64,000 nt of DNA, taken from Pseudoalteromonas rubra (GTDB lineage Bacteria; Pseudomonadota; Gammaproteobacteria; Enterobacterales; Alteromonadaceae). This document shows, one piece after another, positions 26,863 through 36,031 of this stretch. Position 1 is the first letter of the stretch; each line of letters begins with the position of its first letter. The position numbers were made by a program, and so were the translations under genes. Under the pieces are notes generated by a model, which had not been told where the DNA came from, searched no databases, and saw nothing but the letters and a program-made list of their open reading frames with translations. The stretch is taken from the NCBI RefSeq assembly GCF_005886805.2, contig NZ_CP045430.1, forward strand, positions 1,178,001 through 1,242,000. Reading direction: 5' to 3'.

Positions 26863-27022
26863 ATCCACTCTCCCTGGTTGCTGCTTACTTTTTAATGCTA
26901 TTTCAGCAATGCAGCTCAGGCAAGGGTTAAATTTTTACCCAGCTCTGTAAGCTCGTGTAACTGGCACACCACAGATTGTGTTCCATACTTGCTCTCGGAA
27001 ACCACAATCCGGGAGGATAACT

Positions 27023-28267
27023 ATGCTGGACTCAACCCCACTGACCACCAAACAAGACACCACCTTTGTACAAAGTTATGGCATACATACGGGCTTTATA
27101 CCCCGCTCACAACTGGTGAAGAAACACTGGATGCTGGCAGGCGATGACTATGCAAAATTGCAGGGACACTGGCACGATAACGCGCTCACTGCCATTTACG
27201 GCAACTATTTTGTGGTAGATAAAATCAACGGCGTTGAGGTCAGCGATGCCCAGGCACAGGCGACCCTTGAGGAATTAAGCCGGGTCACTCTGGCACAGCA
27301 ATTTGGTCCTCAGTACAGTAATAACATCAGCTTGTTTGCCTCAGACCGCAGTGTCGGCTGGGAATACCCCGTGCTCACGCCTTCACAGGCCAAGGAAATC
27401 AGCACCAGCCCGGATGTGATAGCCTACAACAAGGTGTTGCGGTATGCGTTTGCCTCAGCCTATGCCTACAGCCTGGAACCCGGTGGCTCATTTGCCTATC
27501 ATGATGACCCTTTGTATCAAAAGTTAATGCTGACAAACGGTAAGCTGGAGATTATTGATTCATTGCTCAATGTAGACGGCGTTTATGCCTTCGCTGTCAA
27601 AGTGCCCGCCATTGCATCTGAAAATCTGGAAGAAGAAGTCATCATTGCCTACAAGGGTACCAATCCGTTTAACACCGGTGACCTGTACGAAGACTTTAAA
27701 CTATTTTTTGCTAACCTGGCCGAAACCGACATCGCCTGGCAACGCACTGCGTATGAGTTTTGTCAGCGCATTTTGGATCAGTATCCACCCAATCAGGCAT
27801 CTATTGCCACCGGCTATCAAATACCCGAAACGACAAATAGCCATAATGTAGTGCTAACCGGCCATAGCCTCGGCGGCTATACCGCAGTCGACTCAGGCGT
27901 ACGCACTGGCATTCAAACCCGTGTTTTTGCCTCACCTGGTACAAAGATAATCGACACTTATGCCCGTTATTTCGCTAACACCATGCGCCTGCGTAATGTG
28001 ATCAACTTCCGCACTGACTATGATCCTATTTCCTCTTCGGCTTTGCGCCACGATGAAAACGAAGTCGAATTCCCGGCTTTCCCGGGTAAAAACCTCTTTG
28101 TGAATCATTTGCTTGAAAATATGATCAAGGAACGCCTTATCCCGCTCTACCATAACTGGCAAGACCCAACAGCCCGCCCGAGCCAACTGTTCATCACCCC
28201 GGATGCCAGCATAGGCGCAGGCCTAAAATTCCGCACAAATGTTTGGGGGCCAAGCCAGGACCGGTGA
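27023..28267 (+). CDS. Class 3-type lipase/alpha-beta hydrolase
   Basis: I use the ATG at 27023, which has a GGGAGGA site; 414 residues. The nucleophile elbow is T-G-H-S-L-G-G (S282). An upstream I-I-A-Y-K-G-T-N motif resembles the oxyanion strand (F-R-G-T) of class 3 lipases, and a late aspartate (T-D-Y-D-P-I) is a good acid. No signal peptide is seen, so the enzyme is probably cytoplasmic or delivered some other way. It diverges from the STAND gene across 160 bp, inside the same direct-repeat-bounded cassette. The last two codons and stop lie in a dispersed repeat. Confidence 0.78.
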   Translation: MLDSTPLTTKQDTTFVQSYGIHTGFIPRSQLVKKHWMLAGDDYAKLQGHWHDNALTAIYGNYFVVDKINGVEVSDAQAQATLEELSRVTLAQQFGPQYSNNISLFASDRSVGWEYPVLTPSQAKEISTSPDVIAYNKVLRYAFASAYAYSLEPGGSFAYHDDPLYQKLMLTNGKLEIIDSLLNVDGVYAFAVKVPAIASENLEEEVIIAYKGTNPFNTGDLYEDFKLFFANLAETDIAWQRTAYEFCQRILDQYPPNQASIATGYQIPETTNSHNVVLTGHSLGGYTAVDSGVRTGIQTRVFASPGTKIIDTYARYFANTMRLRNVINFRTDYDPISSSALRHDENEVEFPAFPGKNLFVNHLLENMIKERLIPLYHNWQDPTARPSQLFITPDASIGAGLKFRTNVWGPSQDR

Positions 28268-28435
28268 TTAATTATCACCGCAGCGTGGCTTGGCGCGAGC
28301 CCTGGATGGGCGACGAAAGACCGACGATTAAGTATCGTCGCAGCTTGAGGAGATGAGCGCACGGATGCGCGATGGACATAACTACAGGGACGTACTTTAC
28401 TCCCAGCTTTAACGATTAAGTATCGTCGCAGGCTC
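28257..28435. repeat. Dispersed palindromic repeat, related to the array at 6830-7320
   Basis: Two units of about 60 bp (starting GACCGGTGATTAA at 28260 and GACCGACGATTAAG at 28319) are followed by a partial unit near 28411. They share with the 7-kb array, on the opposite strand, the palindrome, the GGATG hairpin region and the CTACAGGGACGTA segment. The first unit begins within the last codons of the lipase gene. Confidence 0.7.
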
Positions 28436-28636
28436 GGCGCCCCCGCTTGAGAATAATAACGAGTAGCCTCCATCATCTCGGCTTCGCCTCCGTCATACCG
28501 GCCTTGAGCCGGGCCGGGAACCACTCGCAGCAAAACGGTGGCTGACCTGAGCAAAGATCCATAGCAAATAACCAAAAATAAAAGTCAATTAAAATCAGAG
28601 ACATAAAAAACACTCAAACTTTTTTCAAAAAACTTC

Positions 28637-28664
28637 CTTGAAAAGCGTTTGCCCCGGCCATAGA
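28637..28664 (+). promoter_or_regulatory. Sigma-32-type heat-shock promoter, copy 2
   Basis: It has the same CTTGAAA and GGCCATAGA elements as copy 1. One change lies just upstream of the -35 (CTTCCTTGAA instead of CTTGCTTGAA) and one in the spacer (TTGCCCC instead of TTACCCC). Confidence 0.55.
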
Positions 28665-28816
28665 TAGATTTGTGAGGACGCCGACAGGGTCCAAAACCAA
28701 ACTAAGACTTTGTTTTAAAAGTCTTTATTTAAGTAATGTTAGAATTAAAAACCCGCTATTTACTGGTTTATTGCAAAGAGTAAATGGCTTAATTATCGCT
28801 TTATGAGGATACGATT

Positions 28817-29263
28817 ATGCGTACAGTAGATTTATCACCCCTTTACCGTTCATTCATCGGTTTCGATCACCTTGCATCTATGATGGATGCGGCGCAGCGT
28901 AGCAGCGAAAAACAGCCCAGCTACCCGCCATACAACATCGAAGCCTTAGCTGAAGACAAGTACCAGATTACCATGGCGGTGGCCGGCTTTACGGAGCAGG
29001 AGTTATCGCTGGAGTCGGAAAACAACACGCTGAGCGTCAAGGGCGAGAAGCAAAATAAAGAAGACAAAACCGACCGAAAGTTTATTCACCAGGGCATTGC
29101 CGAGCGCAACTTTGAGCGCAAATTCCAGCTGGGCGATCATGTAAAAGTGATTGGCGCTTCGCTTGAAAACGGCCTGTTGTTGATTGACCTGGAGCGCGAA
29201 GTACCGGAAGCGTTAAAGCCAAGAAAAATTGAAATTGGCACCGGTAAGCTGATTGAAGGTTAA
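28817..29263 (+). CDS. Small heat-shock protein (Hsp20/IbpA type), copy 2
   Basis: The 148 residues are identical to the product of 23008-23454, and I see no base difference in the coding sequence. Either the duplication is very recent or gene conversion keeps the copies alike. Since promoter and terminator are duplicated too, both should be heat-inducible, doubling dosage. Confidence 0.93.
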   Translation: MRTVDLSPLYRSFIGFDHLASMMDAAQRSSEKQPSYPPYNIEALAEDKYQITMAVAGFTEQELSLESENNTLSVKGEKQNKEDKTDRKFIHQGIAERNFERKFQLGDHVKVIGASLENGLLLIDLEREVPEALKPRKIEIGTGKLIEG

Positions 29264-29324
29264 TACCTGAAGAGTAGTAATTACTCACTCCCTTTTCCTT
29301 TTATTACATTGTTGAATTCCCACC

Positions 29325-29349
29325 AGCCGCCCGAAAGGGCGGCTTTTTT
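29325..29349 (+). terminator. Terminator of heat-shock gene copy 2
   Basis: Same GAAA-capped hairpin and T run as at 23516-23540. The sequence diverges right after the T run. Confidence 0.85.
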
Positions 29350-29417
29350 ATGCTTATGACACCTCGTAACGCCAAATCAAATCGGTAATAGTTATTACGA
29401 CGTGCGACTTTTTCAAC

Positions 29418-29519
29418 TCAAAACCCAACCCAGAATAGCACCCAAATCAATGCAGCCCAGGCCATCATCAAATAAACACCACCACTCATGTGGCTCTTTT
29501 GCGGGCCAATCAGATTCAT
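29418..29519 (-). CDS. Possible 33-residue membrane peptide
   Basis: An open frame (M-N-L-I-G-P-Q-K-S-H-M, then a hydrophobic stretch ending W-V-L-F-W-V-G-F, stop TGA) fills part of the 374-bp gap between the heat-shock gene and the antiporter. A polar N-terminus followed by about 20 hydrophobic residues is the shape of a small single-pass membrane protein. The ribosome-binding site is weak. It may be real, but no homologue is known to me. The rest of the gap holds nothing I can support. Confidence 0.35.
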   Translation of the reverse strand: MNLIGPQKSHMSGGVYLMMAWAALIWVLFWVGF

Positions 29520-29723
29520 AACACTTCGAGTATAACTGCCTATAAATACGGTAAATTCATACTATAAAACCCATGCCACGGCGCATTTCTGTTGCTATTT
29601 TGATGTAGAACATAGTCAGCGTAGATACCCGGAACTTAGATTGATTTTTGCGTGGTGAGTTGTGAAGCTGACGACCATCAAGATCACGCTTGTAAGCCAT
29701 TGAACGTGAAAAAAGGAGGTGCA

Positions 29724-31448
29724 ATGCCAGATCTGAGTTTTATCCACCTGTCTGCTTTTTATGAACTCACTGCGCTGGTGGTATTAGCCGCGGCACTGGG
29801 TTTTATCGGCGTGTTGCTGCGCCAGCCTATGATTGTCAGCTTTATTGCCGTAGGGGTGATAGCCGGTCCTTCGGCGTTGAATATTGTTCAATCCCATGCA
29901 CACATAGAACTGCTTGCCGAACTGGGCATTGCTGTACTGCTATTTCTGGTTGGCCTTAAGCTCGACCTTAAACTCATTCGCACACTCGGGCCGGTCGCAC
30001 TGGCCACCGGACTGGGACAGGTTGCGTTTACCTCTGCCATTGGCTTTGTACTCGGAAAAATGCTGGGGCTGGATACCGTTACCGCTGTGTATGTGGCCGT
30101 CGCGCTGACCTTCTCCAGTACCATTATCATAGTTAAACTGCTATCCGATAAACGCGAAGTCGACTCCCTGCATGGACGCATAGCTGTGGGCTTTTTGATA
30201 GTTCAAGATTTAGTAGTGGTACTGGCCATGATGGTGCTCTCGGCCATGGGCATAGGGGCACAGTCGGGCGGCACGCAATCCGCCCTGGCTCAGGTTGGCA
30301 GTGTACTGCTTTATGGGTTGATCATGCTGGCATTTGTCCTGGTGTTTATTCGCTATCTGGCAACGCCACTGGTCAGCCGAATAGCACGCTCTCAGGAGCT
30401 ACTCATCACCTTTGCTATCGGCTGGGCCACCTTACTGGCGGCGATAGGCAGCCAACTGGGCTTTAGTAAAGAGCTGGGCGGCCTGCTGGCAGGTATCTCT
30501 TTGGCATCTACCCCATTCAGAGAAGCCATTGTTGCCCGCTTAGCCTCATTACGCGACTTTCTGTTACTGTTTTTCTTTATCGCCCTGGGCACCCAGCTGG
30601 ATCTCAGCTTACTTGGCTCACAAGTTTTCCCAGCGCTGATACTCTCTTTATTTGTGTTAATTGGCAACCCAATTATTGTGATGGTGATCATGGGGCTTAT
30701 GGGCTATCGCAAACGCACCGGCTTTCTGGCGGGATTAACCGTCGCACAGATCAGTGAGTTCTCCCTGATCTTTATGGCCATGGGACTCACCATAGGTCAT
30801 GTCACAGCCGACTCTTTAGGACTGGTCACGCTGGTGGGCCTGATCACTATCGCGATGTCGGTATATATGATCACCTATTCTCACGGTTTGTATAACAAGC
30901 TGGAACGCTGGTTAAGTGTGTTTGAACGCGACCAGCCATTCAGAGAAGCTGCGCTGGAAAACCAGCCCTCGTCTGAGCAGGCTTACGATGTCATTCTGTT
31001 TGGTCTTGGCCGTTACGGTAAGGCACTGGCTCACTACCTGCAAAAAGAAGGATTCAGTCTGCTGGCTGTGGACTTTAACCCCGACGAAGTCAGACGCTGG
31101 CGCAACGATGGCCACCTGGTGATGTATGGCGATGCCAGTGATCCAGCTTTTGTGAACGACCTGCCGCTACAAGGTGTTAAGTGGGTGGTATCAGCCATGC
31201 CACAACATGATTTGGGGGTAACACATGAAGACCCCCGTCTGGCGCTACTGGATGGGTTGAAACAACAACATTATAGCGGCGGTATTGCCATTTCAACCCA
31301 GCACCAGCATGACCAACCCCTGTTAGAAGAAAGAGGCGCAACCCTGGTACTGATGCCATTTCATGACGCCGCTGAACGGGCGGTAGAGCGGGTAAAAGCA
31401 GCGACCCCAGCCAGCACTCATACAGAGGTGAATAATGACACGATTTAA
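29724..31448 (+). CDS. Monovalent cation:proton antiporter (CPA2, KefB/YbaL type) with a TrkA-N domain
   Basis: The ATG at 29724 has a near-perfect AAGGAGGT site; 574 residues. About twelve hydrophobic helices fill residues 10-395. They include the L-G-I-A-V-L-L-F-L-V-G-L-K-L segment and A-L-T-F-S-S-T-I-I-I-V-K-L-L typical of CPA2 antiporters. Residues about 415-535 form a Rossmann-type TrkA-N nucleotide-binding domain (V-I-L-F-G-L-G-R-Y-G). Such proteins exchange K+ or Na+ for protons at the inner membrane, gated by nucleotide or redox ligands. The end overlaps the next start by 14 bp, so it is coupled to the UspE-like gene. Confidence 0.88.
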   Translation: MPDLSFIHLSAFYELTALVVLAAALGFIGVLLRQPMIVSFIAVGVIAGPSALNIVQSHAHIELLAELGIAVLLFLVGLKLDLKLIRTLGPVALATGLGQVAFTSAIGFVLGKMLGLDTVTAVYVAVALTFSSTIIIVKLLSDKREVDSLHGRIAVGFLIVQDLVVVLAMMVLSAMGIGAQSGGTQSALAQVGSVLLYGLIMLAFVLVFIRYLATPLVSRIARSQELLITFAIGWATLLAAIGSQLGFSKELGGLLAGISLASTPFREAIVARLASLRDFLLLFFFIALGTQLDLSLLGSQVFPALILSLFVLIGNPIIVMVIMGLMGYRKRTGFLAGLTVAQISEFSLIFMAMGLTIGHVTADSLGLVTLVGLITIAMSVYMITYSHGLYNKLERWLSVFERDQPFREAALENQPSSEQAYDVILFGLGRYGKALAHYLQKEGFSLLAVDFNPDEVRRWRNDGHLVMYGDASDPAFVNDLPLQGVKWVVSAMPQHDLGVTHEDPRLALLDGLKQQHYSGGIAISTQHQHDQPLLEERGATLVLMPFHDAAERAVERVKAATPASTHTEVNNDTI

Positions 31449-32412
31449 CAGAATTTTATGTGTGGTAGACCCAGAAGCAACAATGGACGCCGCCGTGGTA
31501 CAGGCGCTCCGCCTCGCACAAGATAATCAGGCAGACATCACTTTTATTTCAGTACTGAAAGAGGTCAAACACTGGCGCACCTTCTTTACCAGTAAAGCGG
31601 AGTATGCCAGTAAGCTTACTGAGCTGCTTGCCAATAAGCGGGCCGCTATCGATGCGAAAGTTAAAGCACAGGATAACGACCAGGATCCCAATATCATCGT
31701 TTGCACCGGGATCGGCTTTATCGAGATCATCAGGCGCGCGATCGATGAACAATGCGATCTGGTGGTAAAATGCGCCGAAGACGCAGACTGGATGGATCGC
31801 ATGCTTGGCAGTGAAGACATGCACTTATTGCGCAAATGCCCCTATCCCGTATTGATGCTAAAACCCGGCCAGCTTGATGCCTTTGGCAAGATCCTGGCCA
31901 CGGTCGACGTGAACGACAGCTTCAGAGAGCTGGATGATGAACAAGTGCAGGACAAACTCAATCAGGCCGTGATGGAATACAGCGTGTCGTTAAGCCTGCC
32001 TGAGCTGTCTGAGCTGCATGTGGGCAGCGCCTGGGATGCTTACGCCGAAGACTGGCTGCGTTACGGCACCTTTGCCCATCAGTCGGACGAACAGGTGGAT
32101 GACTATGTAGAACAGGGGCGCAGAGACTGTGCCACTAAGCTAGCCCGGCTGGTGACAAAAATGGATGCACGGTTCGACAAGTCTGCCGTTCAGTACCTGC
32201 AACCCAGACTGCATCAGGTCAAAGGCAAAGCCAGCAAAGAGATCCCCCTGCTGGCACAAAAACACCAAATCGACTTAATTGTGATGGGCACAGTCGGCCG
32301 TGTCGGCATTCCGGGTTTGATCATAGGCAACACCGCCGAATCTATACTGGAGCAAACCCAGTGCTCCATACTGGCCATAAAGCCCAAAGGCTTTCAGACG
32401 CCAATCAAGTAA
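31435..32412 (+). CDS. UspE-like universal stress protein with two Usp domains
   Basis: The 325-residue cytoplasmic protein contains two Usp-type halves (about 1-145 and 150-320). Each has the opening strand with V-D and a closing segment. The second ends with I-V-M-G-T-V-G-R-V-G-I-P-G-L-I-I-G-N-T-A-E, a G-2x-G-9x-G-like loop that would bind ATP. UspE-type proteins act in stress survival, motility and adhesion. It overlaps the antiporter gene by 14 bp, which suggests that it modulates the transporter or shares its stress regulation. Confidence 0.83.
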   Translation: MTRFNRILCVVDPEATMDAAVVQALRLAQDNQADITFISVLKEVKHWRTFFTSKAEYASKLTELLANKRAAIDAKVKAQDNDQDPNIIVCTGIGFIEIIRRAIDEQCDLVVKCAEDADWMDRMLGSEDMHLLRKCPYPVLMLKPGQLDAFGKILATVDVNDSFRELDDEQVQDKLNQAVMEYSVSLSLPELSELHVGSAWDAYAEDWLRYGTFAHQSDEQVDDYVEQGRRDCATKLARLVTKMDARFDKSAVQYLQPRLHQVKGKASKEIPLLAQKHQIDLIVMGTVGRVGIPGLIIGNTAESILEQTQCSILAIKPKGFQTPIK

Positions 32413-32639
32413 CCAGGTTAACTCTGTGGTCCACCGGCTGACGAGTCGTGGGCCATTTTTCTGGCTTTTCTCACTTCGCCGACGCCAATACTGCTATCGA
32501 GCTTTTATCCTCGTACAGTCAAACTGTACTCAATGGGCAAAAGCTATCCCATTGTCATACATCACAAAATACCGTTTAATAAAGGTATAAAACCCCATAT
32601 CAGAATCATGCGGGGTTAAGCAGTTTAAAAGGAATATTG

Positions 32640-34316
32640 ATGTCAGAACACAATCCCGAACTATCCCCAGAGATCCAAGCACTGTATGAGCAAGCCCAAA
32701 GTGGCGATGCCGAGGCACAAAATGAGTTGGGCGATGCCTATTATTTTGGTGAGGGAGTCGAGCAAAATTATGAGAGAGCCGCTTATTGGTTTGGACTATC
32801 CGCAGAACAGGGATACGCAGATGCCCAGTGCAACTTGGGCTTTATGTACGAACAAGGAACAGGCATAGCGCAAAGTGATGAGAAGTCGTTTGTATACTAT
32901 CAACTAGCTGCAGAGCAGGGAAACGCAAATGGTCAGTACAATTTGGGTGTGATGTATAGAAATGGTGTAGGCGTAGCGCAAAGTAATGAAAAAGCAGTTG
33001 AATACTACCAGTTGGCCGCAGAGCAGAGACATGTCGATGCCCAATGCAACTTGGGCTTTATGTACGAACATGGAAAAGGCATAGCGCAAAGTGATAAGAA
33101 AGAAGTTCATTACTATCGGTTAGCTGCGCAGCAGGGACATGCACTCAGTCAGTGCAATCTGGGTTTTATGTATGAGTTCGGCAAAGGTGTCAGAAAAAAT
33201 TGTAAGAAAGCCGTCGAATATTACAAGTTAGCCGCGAAGCAAGAACACCCCCGCGCTCTAATCTTGCTGGCCCATTGTTACTTTGAAGGGGGAGTGGTTG
33301 TTCAAAGCTTTACAAAGGTAAAAACTCTGTGCGAGCAAGTAGTTAAAGACATTAAAGACACCGAACTAAGCTTTGAAGCCTATGAACTCTGCGATAGAGC
33401 AGAGCGCTTCGAAAAATCAGTGTCGATTAGTACCTTGAGAGAGGAAATACTCTCCTATCTTGAAGTCAGTAAAAACCTCTCAATGACCCACTACACCTCA
33501 TTTGAAGTAGGCCAAGCAATTTTACTTGAAAAAAGCCCTTTCAGGCTGGGACATATTAATGCTGTAAATGATCCCAATGAAGGCAAACTACTTTGGCATG
33601 AACTAGGTTATGAGCCAATAGAAGGGAATCCTGTTTTCATAGGCTGCTTTTTACCCAAGAGCGATAACCTGAACATGTGGCGTTTTTACAGCAAGAATCA
33701 TTTAAATGATGATGCCTGTGGCTGCGCCATTACCTTTAACCCACAAGACTTTTTCAATTATCGTTTATTAGAGGAACAGGGTTCTTTCTCCGAACAGTTA
33801 GAAGCAAAAAAGGCATTTGCTAATACAGGTCAATCACCACAGGAAAGTGCTGCGTTTTACCGAGTGCTCTACGTGCAAGATCAATTTGAGTTTGAAGATG
33901 ATGACGAAAACAAAGTAAGTTCACTCTTTGCAAAGCTGAAAAAAGAAATTACTAAGTTTGTCGGTAAGAACCCGACGCCCGAAAAGCTGCAAATACTTGC
34001 CTGGCTGCTTGGCCCGCTGCCTTATTTGTTAAAAGATGCCAACTATAAAGATGAGCAGGAACACAGAGTGATCGTCTCGCATCTGGACTATGGTGCAAAA
34101 GAAATTAAAAGCGAGGACCCGGACTTTGCCACAGGCACTGCCCCGCGTTTGTATCTGGAGCTGCACAGAGACGACCATCTGGCCCCGATTGAGTACGTGA
34201 CGCTCGGCCCTAAAGCCCCCAACAAAGAGATGATGGCACCGTACTGGCGCCACCAATTAGCCAGCAAGTTTTCTGCAAAGCTGGATATTCGCCCCTCACG
34301 CTGCGCTTATAAGTAG
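32640..34316 (+). CDS. Sel1-repeat protein with a C-terminal DUF2971-like domain
   Basis: I use the ATG at 32640 with an AAAGGA site; 558 residues, no signal peptide. Residues about 25-240 are five or six Sel1-like repeats of 36 residues (A-Q-C-N-L-G-F-M-Y-E-x-G-x-G). The rest matches the DUF2971 pattern: T-H-Y-T-S-F-E near its start, then N-A-V-N-D-P-N-E-G and W-R-F-Y-S. Sel1 repeats are protein-interaction scaffolds. DUF2971 proteins are uncharacterised and often lie in variable regions, some near defence genes. The fusion of both on one chain is unusual. It stands alone between UspE and a convergent gene. Confidence 0.75.
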   Translation: MSEHNPELSPEIQALYEQAQSGDAEAQNELGDAYYFGEGVEQNYERAAYWFGLSAEQGYADAQCNLGFMYEQGTGIAQSDEKSFVYYQLAAEQGNANGQYNLGVMYRNGVGVAQSNEKAVEYYQLAAEQRHVDAQCNLGFMYEHGKGIAQSDKKEVHYYRLAAQQGHALSQCNLGFMYEFGKGVRKNCKKAVEYYKLAAKQEHPRALILLAHCYFEGGVVVQSFTKVKTLCEQVVKDIKDTELSFEAYELCDRAERFEKSVSISTLREEILSYLEVSKNLSMTHYTSFEVGQAILLEKSPFRLGHINAVNDPNEGKLLWHELGYEPIEGNPVFIGCFLPKSDNLNMWRFYSKNHLNDDACGCAITFNPQDFFNYRLLEEQGSFSEQLEAKKAFANTGQSPQESAAFYRVLYVQDQFEFEDDDENKVSSLFAKLKKEITKFVGKNPTPEKLQILAWLLGPLPYLLKDANYKDEQEHRVIVSHLDYGAKEIKSEDPDFATGTAPRLYLELHRDDHLAPIEYVTLGPKAPNKEMMAPYWRHQLASKFSAKLDIRPSRCAYK

Positions 34317-34327
34317 TAGAAGAGCTC

Positions 34328-35218
34328 CTATGTGGTTGCTGTCGGACGTTTTGCCGTTTCAACCACCAACAGGCCACTGGCGACGGCGACTGGCAGCCAC
34401 ATCGCCATTCGCGCTCTGAGTACAGCTGGTTCCATCCCCTGACGACGGGCGCTGTGTGCCAGCGCCTGTTCAAACGAGGCCGCATGATTGCAATGACTTA
34501 ACAGATCTGCCTGCCAGTGAGTCAAAGGTTGGGCGATCAGCTGGCCATTTTGCTTGGTCAGGGCAATATAACGGGTTTCTCTGGCTGGCATGGCAGGCGA
34601 TTCGGCGCCTTTCGTTTGACGATTTTCCAGCTGAGATAATAGGGGGAGTATATCGTACTCACTCACCAGTAAACGCACACAGTCAGGCACCATAATGTTC
34701 AGTGATGCACCGCCGCCCAGCAGTTCAAACTCGTTCAGTGCGAATTCTGCTGGTGGAATTTGCTCAGATCCTTTGGCAGCCAGCACTTCGGCTTTGGCAC
34801 GTTCAAAACGGGCCAGCTCCACATACACCTCAAACAGCGTACTTTGGCTGGCGTTGAATTTACCTTGCGGCCAGGAGTTAGCCAAAAACCGTACAAACGC
34901 TTTACCCAAAGTATGAAAGGTCAAGGCCTGAGATGGTAAAGCCATCACGCATGCCTTGGCGAACACGTCAAAAACATCTTCGCCCATCAAGGCACATAGC
35001 AAACTAAATTCATCTTTCAGACACGCCTTCAGCCGCTTTGCATGTGCTGCGGAATACGTTTGCTGTTGATGTTCTGCGGCTAAATGAGATGCTGCTTTAG
35101 CGCCTTGTTTTAAAGACAGGCCAGATGTGAGCCACTTTTGTGACACATCACCATGAGAATTTGAAACATGAGACAACCAGTACTGCAACTGGCTGAGCTC
35201 CGGGGTTGAGTACGTCAT
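34328..35218 (-). CDS. DUF2063 (HvfC/BufC N-terminal-like) protein
   Basis: The 296-residue product has the DUF2063 pattern in its first 110 residues: an opening L-Q-Y-W-L, then Q-Q-Q-T-Y-S-A-A-H-A-K-R-L-K-A-C-L, the L-L-C-A-L-M-G-E-D-V-F segment, and A-F-V-R-F-L-A-N-S. Proteins of this family usually accompany a DUF692 enzyme (HvfB/BufB) in copper- or metal-binding peptide clusters. No DUF692 or small cysteine-rich precursor gene is adjacent here, so this copy seems orphaned. The C-terminal part (about 190-285) probably corresponds to the second family domain. Function is unknown. Confidence 0.65.
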   Translation of the reverse strand: MTYSTPELSQLQYWLSHVSNSHGDVSQKWLTSGLSLKQGAKAASHLAAEHQQQTYSAAHAKRLKACLKDEFSLLCALMGEDVFDVFAKACVMALPSQALTFHTLGKAFVRFLANSWPQGKFNASQSTLFEVYVELARFERAKAEVLAAKGSEQIPPAEFALNEFELLGGGASLNIMVPDCVRLLVSEYDILPLLSQLENRQTKGAESPAMPARETRYIALTKQNGQLIAQPLTHWQADLLSHCNHAASFEQALAHSARRQGMEPAVLRARMAMWLPVAVASGLLVVETAKRPTATT

Positions 35219-35482
35219 TTTGCTACCGGTTTTAACTGTGTGCTAGGTCTGAGTGTTGATGCATTTCCCATACCATCAGCGTATAAAATAGCACCAATAT
35301 TCACTAACCCATAACTATCAAAGGGTTCTGGTCTTTGCGTCTCTTTGTCTTAGAGTTCAAACCAGTCAAGCGACGGGTTATTGGCGTTTGATATCAGACA
35401 CACTGATACGCCAGACGTCAAAATAAGCTGGTGGCGCTAAAGAAGAATCGGAAGGAAAAAGTCACGGCAATAAAAAGCCGGA

Positions 35483-35875
35483 TCAGCGGCGTCGTTCAAT
35501 CTCACATAAATCAGACGCGTGCTCGTCGCATTCATGCTGCTGCTTTGATTGAGGCACAGAGGTATCAGCACTCAGCTTGCGCTCGGCGTCTATATCAATG
35601 CCATTTGCCAGGCAGGCCTCTTTATAAGCCTGATGTTCTTGTGCGTTAACCACACCGTTGGACAAAGCCAGTGCCAGACCACCTGCCAGTTCGAGTTCGT
35701 GAGCGACCAGGTTACTGGCGGCACGCGGCGCCATTTTGATACTGGTAGATTCTTTGTAAACGCCACAATACTCATCAAAACTCACTTCGGTATGAGGCAC
35801 AAAAACACAGCCCGACAAAAACACAGCACTGATTCCTGCTAAGGTGTATTTCCCTGACAACATAGTCATTATCAT
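35483..35875 (-). CDS. Small lipoprotein of unknown function
   Basis: The 130-residue product begins with up to three possible ATG starts and a lipoprotein signal with lipobox L-S-G-C. The mature part has a C-G-V-Y-K motif, a helical A-A-S-N-L-V-A-H-E-L segment, and a charged C-terminal tail with C-D-E-H-A-S-D-L-C. I recognise no family. The last 20 residues are very polar and may be disordered. It stands alone, upstream of the gap before the DUF2063 gene. Confidence 0.6.
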   Translation of the reverse strand: MIMTMLSGKYTLAGISAVFLSGCVFVPHTEVSFDEYCGVYKESTSIKMAPRAASNLVAHELELAGGLALALSNGVVNAQEHQAYKEACLANGIDIDAERKLSADTSVPQSKQQHECDEHASDLCEIERRR

Positions 35876-36031
35876 CCATATTTATCACTTTCAGGTAAGA
35901 GTATGCACTGCACTAAAATAATACAACGGGTTATGACATAAATCTGACGCAATCTTACATCTGCTGACATTTTGCCGGGCAACAGAGCGTAAAGCCCCTT
36001 TACACTCTATTACCCAAACCAACCATATATC

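Larger units (their letters stand above)
28570..29349 (+). repeat. 780-bp direct repeat, right copy
   Basis: This is the second copy of the unit at 22761-23540. The left edge (AACCAAAAATAAAAG) and right edge (terminator T run) coincide exactly at a constant offset of 5,809 bp. No target-site duplication or terminal inverted repeat is seen at its ends. Confidence 0.95.

Noticed and set aside
32591..32617. Terminator after the UspE-like gene
   Set aside because: AACCCC / GGGGTT pair over a 15-nt loop without a T run, and the position is close to the next start codon.
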